NCBI RefSeq assembly: GCF_016428875.1
Contig: NZ_JAELTO010000024.1
Location: 1 to 45,713, forward strand
Source of the DNA: Xylophilus sp. ASV27
GTDB lineage: Bacteria > Pseudomonadota > Gammaproteobacteria > Burkholderiales > Burkholderiaceae_C
DNA length: 45,713 bases
Direction: 5' to 3'
The notes under the pieces are model-generated. The model searched no databases. It saw only the letters and a list, made by a program, of their open reading frames with translations, and was not told the origin of the DNA. Position numbers and translations under genes: made by a program. Numbering within the stretch: position 1 is the first letter of the stretch; every line of letters starts with the position of its first letter. Positions 40,944 through 45,713 of this stretch are shown in pieces.

Positions 40944-41648
40944 ATGACACCCATCCGCCGACTGAGCATTCTTGCCGCCGTACTGGCCTGTGCCATGCCC
41001 GTACTCGCCCAGACCCTGCCGCCACCGCAGAACGTGATCCAGCTGAGTGCCGACGCCCAGGCCGAGGTGCAGCAGGACCTGCTCAACATGGTGCTCACCA
41101 CGACCAAGGAAGGGGCCAACCCCGCCGCCGTGCAGGCGCAGCTCAAGACCGCCCTGGACGCGGCGCTCGGACTGGCGCGCGGCGAAGCCCGGGCGGGCCA
41201 GATGGACGTGCGCACCGGCAACTTCAGCCTGAGCCCGCGCTACAGCAAGGAGGGCCGCATCGCCAGTTGGCAGGGTACCGCCGAGCTGGTGCTGGAAGGC
41301 CGCGATTTCGACCGCATCACGTCTACCGCGGGGCGCATCAGCACCATGACGCTGGGCCGCGTCGGCTTTGGCCTCAGCCGTGAGCAGCGCCTGAAGGCCG
41401 AGGCCGACGTGCAGTTGCAGGCGATCGAGAATTTCAAAGCCAAGGCAGCCACCCTGGCGCGCGGCTTCGGCTTCAGCAGCTACACGCTGCGCGAGGTGTC
41501 TGTGAACTCCAGCGATTCCTCGCCCATGCCGGTTCCGCGCATGATGGCCATGGCTGCCAGGGCCATGGAGGCAGACGCTCCGGTGCCGGTCGAGGCGGGC
41601 AAGAGCACCGTGGTGGTCAACATCTCGGGCTCCGTTCAGTTGCAGTAG
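40944..41648 (+). CDS. SIMPL-domain periplasmic protein
   Basis: A 234-residue exported protein with signal peptide LSILAAVLACAMPVLAQ and a SIMPL/DUF541 domain (IQLSADAQAEVQQDLLNMVL; MDVRTGNFSLSPRYSKEGRI; WQGTAELVLEGRDFDRI; FGFSSYTLREVSV). E. coli YggE and BP26 of Brucella belong to this family, which form oligomeric periplasmic rings linked to stress; the precise role is unknown. GGAG lies before the ATG. Divergent from ompR. Confidence 0.92.
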   Translation: MTPIRRLSILAAVLACAMPVLAQTLPPPQNVIQLSADAQAEVQQDLLNMVLTTTKEGANPAAVQAQLKTALDAALGLARGEARAGQMDVRTGNFSLSPRYSKEGRIASWQGTAELVLEGRDFDRITSTAGRISTMTLGRVGFGLSREQRLKAEADVQLQAIENFKAKAATLARGFGFSSYTLREVSVNSSDSSPMPVPRMMAMAARAMEADAPVPVEAGKSTVVVNISGSVQLQ

Positions 41649-41797
41649 CCGGCCGGACTTCCCGCAGCCGCGTTCTCTTTGGAGGGCGCGCGCTTTGCCC
41701 CCAGGTTCCGGAGGTGCCATTCCGGATCCATTAGGATGCCACGCAGGTTCTGACGGCTGCGGTTTCGCAGCGTGGGCCGGCCGTCTGGTGATCCGCG

Positions 41798-42751
41798 ATG
41801 CATATCCTTGAACCTCAGTTGAAATTCGTTTCCTGCCCCGGCGCAGCCGGGGCGCCCCGTGGTGCCACGCCGCATGACGGCAGCCATCGGATGGCCTATT
41901 GGGAGTGGAATGCGACCGGCGATCCCCAGCATCCGCATGTCGTGGTGTGCGTGCATGGGCTCTCGCGGCAGGGCCGCGATTTCGACGTGCTGGCGCGGGC
42001 CCTGGCTCCGCATGCCCGCGTGGTCTGCCCGGACGTCGTCGGGCGGGGCCGCAGCGATTGGCTGCAGGACCCGCAGGGCTATGCCGTGCCTCTCTATGTC
42101 GCGGACATGATGGCGCTGCTGGCGCAACTTCAGGCGCGCGCGCGGGTGGAGACGCTGGACTGGGTCGGCACCAGCATGGGTGGGCTGATCGGCATGGGCC
42201 TGTGTGGTCAGCCGGGCCTGCCACTGCCGCTGCCGGTGCGCCGGCTGGTGCTCAACGACGTCGGCCCGGCCATCCAGTGGCAGGCCTTGCAGCGCATCGG
42301 CCAGTATCTGGGGCAACCAGTGTGCTTTCAATCCCTGGAGCAGGCCGCCGAGGCATTGCGCCTGCTGTCGCTGAGCTTCGGCCCGCACAGCCCCGAGGAG
42401 TGGCTGGCGCTGTCTCGGCCGATGGTGGTGCCCGCCGATCCCGCTGCGCCGGCGGCCGGACTGGTGATGCACTACGACCCCGCCATCGCCGTGCCCTTTC
42501 GGAGCATGACACAGGAGGGCGCGCAGCAGTCGGAGGCGGTGCTGTGGGCGCTGTACGAGCACATCCAGGCCGAAACCCTGCTGCTGCGCGGCGCGGAGTC
42601 GGACCTGCTCTCATCGTCCACCGCGCAGGCCATGACCCGGCGTGGACCCCGGGCGCGCGTGGTGGAGTTCGCAGGCGTTGGTCATGCCCCCACCCTGGTG
42701 GCGGCTGCGCAGGTGCAGACGGTCACCGACTTCCTGCTGCGGTCCGAATGA
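41798..42751 (+). CDS. Alpha/beta hydrolase
   Basis: A 317-residue alpha/beta-hydrolase: oxyanion VVVCVHGLSRQGRDFD, CPDVVGRGRSDWL, nucleophile elbow WVGTSMGGLIGMGL (Ser), and the late histidine in FAGVGHAPTLV. The cap region is alpha-helical. The substrate is unknown. An internal ATG (MAYWEWN) is an alternative start, and no ribosome binding site is evident at 41798. Its TGA overlaps the relA ATG by 4 nt, so the two are translationally coupled. Confidence 0.9.
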   Translation: MHILEPQLKFVSCPGAAGAPRGATPHDGSHRMAYWEWNATGDPQHPHVVVCVHGLSRQGRDFDVLARALAPHARVVCPDVVGRGRSDWLQDPQGYAVPLYVADMMALLAQLQARARVETLDWVGTSMGGLIGMGLCGQPGLPLPLPVRRLVLNDVGPAIQWQALQRIGQYLGQPVCFQSLEQAAEALRLLSLSFGPHSPEEWLALSRPMVVPADPAAPAAGLVMHYDPAIAVPFRSMTQEGAQQSEAVLWALYEHIQAETLLLRGAESDLLSSSTAQAMTRRGPRARVVEFAGVGHAPTLVAAAQVQTVTDFLLRSE

Positions 42752-44964
42752 AGAGCGTGCCGGGTCCCCACGCGGCTGGCGCAGCCGAGGGCGTGTCCAA
42801 CCTCATCGTGGCGACGGCGCATGCGCTGCCCGAACAGAAGCAGGCGCTGGCGCGCGCCCGTGCCTTTGCCGAGCCCTTCCTGACCAACGAAACCCTGGAT
42901 TCGGGACAGAACACGCTGGCGCATGCGGACCATGTATCGGACATCCTGCTGGGCATCGGCGGCTCCGAGGCGATGCGTGCGGCCAACTACCTGGTGCACG
43001 CCTGCGAACATCTCGCGCGGCCGCAGGAGACCATTGCGCGTGCGTTCGGCGAAGAATACGCCGCACTGGCCGTGGAGACCAACCGGCTCATCCACGTACA
43101 GCGGCAGGCGCGTGGAGCGGCATCGTCTGCGCAACTGGTCGACGATCCGGCCGTGCAGACCGAGAACGTGCGCAAGATGCTGCTGGCCTTCTCCCGCGAC
43201 CTGCGCGTGGTCCTGCTGCGGCTGGCATCACGGCTGGAGACGCTGCGCTATTGCGCCGCGACCAAGACTCCCATGCTGCCCAGCCTGGCGCGCGAGTCGC
43301 TGCATGTATTTGCTCCGCTGGCCAACCGCCTGGGCATCTGGCAGATCAAGTGGGAGATGGAAGATCTCGCCTTCCGGTTCCTGGAGCCCGATACCTACCG
43401 CGAGGTGGCGCGGCTGCTCGACGAGAAGCGCGCGGAGCGCGAACTCTCCATGGAGCAACTGCGCGGCGGCCTGGAGGCAGAGTTGCGCCAGCGCAGCATC
43501 GGCGCCACCGTGCAGGGGCGGCCCAAGCACATCTACAGCATCGTGCGCAAGATGCGGGGCAAGTCGCTGGGCTTCGATCGGGTGTTCGACATCCGGGCGC
43601 TGCGCGTCATCGTGCCAACGGTAAAGGACTGCTACGCGGCGCTGAGCTGGGTGCACGAGCGCTTCCGGCCCATCGTCGAGGAGTTCGACGATTACATCGC
43701 CAAACCCAAGGCCAATGGCTACCAGTCGCTGCACACGGTGGTCCGCGACGATGCCGGCCGCCCGATCGAGATCCAGATCCGCACGCAGGCCATGCACGAG
43801 CACGCCGAGCACGGGGTGGCGGCGCACTGGGCCTACAAGGAGGCAGGCCAGAAGGGCTATGCCGGCGTGTCCGCCAGCAGCGACTACGACGCCAAGATCG
43901 CCGTGCTGCGCCAGTTGCTGGCGTGGGAGCGCGACCTGGCCGGCGGACAGCAGGGCAAGGGCCTGTTCGAAGACCGCATCTACGTGCTCACGCCCGATGC
44001 CGCGGTCGTCGAACTGCCGCAGGGGGCGACGCCGGTGGACTTCGCCTACGCGGTGCACACCAGCATCGGCCACCGTTGCCGCGGCGCGCGCCTCGATGGG
44101 GTCATGGTGCCGCTCAACACGCCGCTGCAGAACGGCCAGACGGTGGAGATCACCGTGGCCAAGGAAGGCGGGCCGTCCCGCGACTGGCTCAATGCCGGCC
44201 TGGGCTACCTGACCAGCCATCGTGCCAAGGCCAAGGTGCGGGCCTGGTTCAATGCGCAGATCGCGCACGAGAACGTGGCGCGCGGCCGCGAGGCGGTCGA
44301 GAAGATGCTGCAGCGGGAAGGCCGCACGGCCATGAAGCTGGATGACCTGGCCGCGCAACTGGGCTTCAAGACCTCGGACGATCTTTTCGAAGCGGTCGGC
44401 AAGGACGAGTACTCGCTGCGCAACATCGAGACGCTGCTGCGCCCGCCCGAGCCGGTGCTGGAGCCGGACGACTACCTGCTGCTGAAGAAGTCGCGCGGCG
44501 CCGGCACCACGCCCAAGGGCGGGGTGCTGGTGGTCGGGCTCGATTCCCTGTTGACCCAACTGGCCAAATGCTGCAAGCCGGCGCCTCCGGACGACATCCG
44601 CGGTTTCGTCACCCGCGGCAAGGGGGTGAGCATCCACCGCGCCGACTGCAACAACTTCCGGGAAATGGCCGCGCGCAGCGCCGAGCGCGTGATCGAGGTC
44701 GAATGGGGCGTGCCGAAGAAGGAAGCCGGCGAGGTCTACCCCGTGGACGTGACCGTGGAGGCGAGCGACCGCCAGGGGCTGCTGCGCGACATCTCCGACG
44801 TGTTCGCGCGCGAGAAGACCAACGTCGTGGGCGTGCAGACCTTGTCGGTCAAGGGCACGGCGTGGATGACCTTCACGGTGGAAGTCGCCGATTCGGGGCG
44901 GCTGCAGAAGGTGCTGTCCATCGTCGCGGCAGTACCGGGGGTGCGCTCGGCGCGGCGCCGATGA
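42748..44964 (+). CDS. relA: GTP pyrophosphokinase RelA (monofunctional (p)ppGpp synthetase)
   Basis: Ribosome-associated alarmone synthetase, 738 residues. The N-terminal hydrolase-like domain is degenerate (the usual HD pair is replaced by YLVHACEHL), so hydrolysis is not expected. The synthetase domain has IYSIVRKMRGKSLGFDRVFD and EFDDYIAKPKANGYQSLHTVV; EFDD rather than RFKD is the RelA-type mark. TGS domain (IYVLTPDAAVVELPQGATPVDFAYAVHTSIGH spread over the fold), a zinc-finger-like stretch (AKCCKPAPPDDIRGFVTRGKGVSIH) and a C-terminal ACT domain complete the standard order. Confidence 0.96.
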   Translation: MKSVPGPHAAGAAEGVSNLIVATAHALPEQKQALARARAFAEPFLTNETLDSGQNTLAHADHVSDILLGIGGSEAMRAANYLVHACEHLARPQETIARAFGEEYAALAVETNRLIHVQRQARGAASSAQLVDDPAVQTENVRKMLLAFSRDLRVVLLRLASRLETLRYCAATKTPMLPSLARESLHVFAPLANRLGIWQIKWEMEDLAFRFLEPDTYREVARLLDEKRAERELSMEQLRGGLEAELRQRSIGATVQGRPKHIYSIVRKMRGKSLGFDRVFDIRALRVIVPTVKDCYAALSWVHERFRPIVEEFDDYIAKPKANGYQSLHTVVRDDAGRPIEIQIRTQAMHEHAEHGVAAHWAYKEAGQKGYAGVSASSDYDAKIAVLRQLLAWERDLAGGQQGKGLFEDRIYVLTPDAAVVELPQGATPVDFAYAVHTSIGHRCRGARLDGVMVPLNTPLQNGQTVEITVAKEGGPSRDWLNAGLGYLTSHRAKAKVRAWFNAQIAHENVARGREAVEKMLQREGRTAMKLDDLAAQLGFKTSDDLFEAVGKDEYSLRNIETLLRPPEPVLEPDDYLLLKKSRGAGTTPKGGVLVVGLDSLLTQLAKCCKPAPPDDIRGFVTRGKGVSIHRADCNNFREMAARSAERVIEVEWGVPKKEAGEVYPVDVTVEASDRQGLLRDISDVFAREKTNVVGVQTLSVKGTAWMTFTVEVADSGRLQKVLSIVAAVPGVRSARRR

Positions 44965-45016
44965 AGGGCTCGCGCGTCTTCGTCGATGCCTCGCCGGAAG
45001 CAGCGATTTATGCTGC

Positions 45017-45022
45017 TACAAT
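45017..45022 (+). promoter_or_regulatory. -10 box of the tRNA-Val gene
   Basis: TACAAT at 45017-45022, 18 bp before the tRNA, preceded by TATGCTGC. No strong -35 hexamer is visible. Spacing suits a short 5' leader removed by RNase P. Confidence 0.5.
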
Positions 45023-45040
45023 CTCATCTTTAGACGACTT

Positions 45041-45117
45041 AGGCGCGTAGCTCAGCTGGTTAGAGCACCACCTTGACATGGTGGGGGTCGTTGGTTCGAG
45101 TCCAATCGCGCCTACCA
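45041..45117 (+). tRNA. tRNA-Val (GAC), with encoded CCA
   Basis: A 77-nt cloverleaf: acceptor AGGCGCG/CGCGCCT, TA at positions 8-9, D arm GCTCAGCTGGTTAGAGC, anticodon arm CCACC-TTGACAT-GGTGG (anticodon GAC, valine), T arm with GGTTCGAGTCC, discriminator A and CCA at 45115-45117. It is followed by an integrase pseudogene and its 3' end is a plausible attachment site. Confidence 0.96.
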
Positions 45118-45142
45118 AATTTGGTAGATACCCAAGTCAAAA

Positions 45143-45176
45143 AAAGCCCTCTAGGATCAACGTCTTAGAGGGCTTT
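45143..45176 (+). terminator. Terminator after tRNA-Val
   Basis: A perfect 11-bp inverted repeat AAAGCCCTCTA (45143-45153) and TAGAGGGCTTT (45166-45176), preceded by an A-run and followed by CTCCTTTG. It works on paper in both directions: for the tRNA on the plus strand and for the integrase remnant on the minus strand. Confidence 0.75.
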
Positions 45177-45255
45177 CTCCTTTGTGGCTCCGAGGGCGTG
45201 GGGCTTTATTGGGGCTGGTCTGTTATCCGGTTGCCAGCTTCAGATGTGCTGGGGC

Positions 45256-45590
45256 TTATGTCGTTGCCTCGAATGCTTCGGCCAACCTCGCCCGAGCGAA
45301 GCCGCCATCAGCAGCCGGCAGCCACTTCGCATAGGTCTGCTCGACCTGACTCGGCGTCGTGTGGCCCATCTGGGCGCTGGCGTAGGCGCCAGCCTGGAGC
45401 AGCAGAGTGGCGAACGTGTGGCGAGTGCAGTAAGCCCGACGGGGTTCGATCTTCAGCGCCTTGAGGGCGGGGATCTAGACGTTCTCGCGCGGCCTGCGGC
45501 CGTCGTGCCAGCGTCTGTCCGTCCATGGATTCTGAAAGACCTCTTTTCCATCTCTCTTTGTCCATGGGTCCATCGCCGCCAGGGCCTTAG
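45256..45590 (-). pseudogene. Tyrosine recombinase (phage-type integrase), C-terminal remnant
   Basis: The minus strand encodes IPALKALKIEPRRAYCTRHT and onward through FATLLLQAGAY, MGHTTPSQVEQTYAKWLP to a TAA at 45256-45258: the Arg-His box, the MGH box and the tyrosine nucleophile of the integrase family, in order. Upstream in the same frame is VFQNPWTDRRWHDGRRPRENV, but an amber TAG (45475-45477) interrupts between ENV and IPA, where a tryptophan codon TGG would be one base away. The 5' part is cut off at 45590 by a MITE flanked by TTAG. It lies beside tRNA-Val, so it is probably the dead integrase of a genomic island. Confidence 0.82.
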
Positions 45591-45713
45591 GGCAACGCTG
45601 AACAAGTCCCTCGCGTGTCGCGCATCCCTGCTGTGGGCGGTCTGCGGCGTTGCAAATCCTCGCCATAGCTGCGGCTATGGCTGCGGTTTGCGCCTTGCAT
45701 CCCATCCCACACC
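45591..45713 (-). mobile_element. IS5-like MITE, copy 2 (truncated by window edge)
   Basis: Begins GGCAACGCTGAACAAGTCCC right after TTAG (45587-45590). Its visible 123 bases are the reverse complement of the right three quarters of copy 1 (1436-1596) with about one difference, including the GCCATAGC/GCTATGGC hairpin. It interrupts the integrase pseudogene. The other end lies outside the window. Confidence 0.85.

Noticed and set aside
41649-41797. Possible small gene between the SIMPL gene and the hydrolase
   Set aside because: No open frame with a ribosome binding site or recognisable protein; I see nothing in this gap.
42748-44964. Bifunctional SpoT assignment
   Set aside because: The HD residues of the hydrolase domain are replaced and the synthetase motif is EFDD rather than RFKD, both RelA-type.

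Overview
The window is high-GC, gene-dense DNA from a betaproteobacterium, most likely family Comamonadaceae (Acidovorax/Variovorax/Ottowia-like). This is inferred from the run of TctC/Bug solute-binding proteins, the zapB-zapA-6S RNA order, an OmpR/EnvZ pair of RisA/RisS type, a DUF6172-like small gene, and short dispersed repeats that I recall as typical of that family. Most of it is ordinary chromosome. The accessory features are repeat elements and a degraded island end at the right edge.

Layout. 1-2150: the 3' end of a GGDEF-EAL gene, a bidirectional terminator, then on the minus strand zapB-like, zapA and a convincing 6S RNA gene. A 161-bp IS5-like MITE sits exactly between the zapA stop codon and the 6S promoter. 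2245-14486: a cobalamin uptake and salvage locus headed by an AdoCbl riboswitch: btuB-cobU-btuF-btuC-marC-like-btuD-cobO, a strong terminator at the cobO stop, then PepSY-TM protein-cbiB-cobD-NYN protein-cobQ. Nearly all junctions overlap by 1-4 nt. cobS and cobT are not in the window. 14511-16141: a small HhH protein and a PAS-GAF-GGDEF cyclase. 16192-21743: a minus-strand catabolic operon (Bug protein, amidohydrolase lactonase, second Bug protein, RraA/aldolase-like, D-2-hydroxyacid dehydrogenase) divergent from an IclR regulator, with overlapping promoters and a clear operator. 21744-22425: an array of a dispersed post-stop repeat.

22426-32796: CHRD lipoprotein, nth, Lrp-type regulator facing a LysE exporter, PLP aminotransferase, class A beta-lactamase with a Tat-like signal, bifunctional class A PBP, DUF6172-like gene, rhlE, two small hypotheticals and glpQ. 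32873-44964: serB-mfd, ispD-ispF, an EnvZ/OmpR pair, SIMPL protein, alpha/beta hydrolase and relA. 45041-45713: tRNA-Val(GAC), a terminator, and a tyrosine-integrase pseudogene that carries an in-frame amber codon and is cut by a second, inverted copy of the MITE.

The most unusual signal is a family of about 58-bp, two-hairpin repeats (four copies found). Two copies lie between genes, where they look like terminators. The other two lie inside cobU and cbiB, in the same reading phase, and supply part of the encoded protein (consensus roughly K-V-x-E-A-x-V-I-P-G-x-x-A-I). This resembles the protein-coding palindromic elements known from Rickettsia and may be an undescribed Comamonadaceae counterpart.
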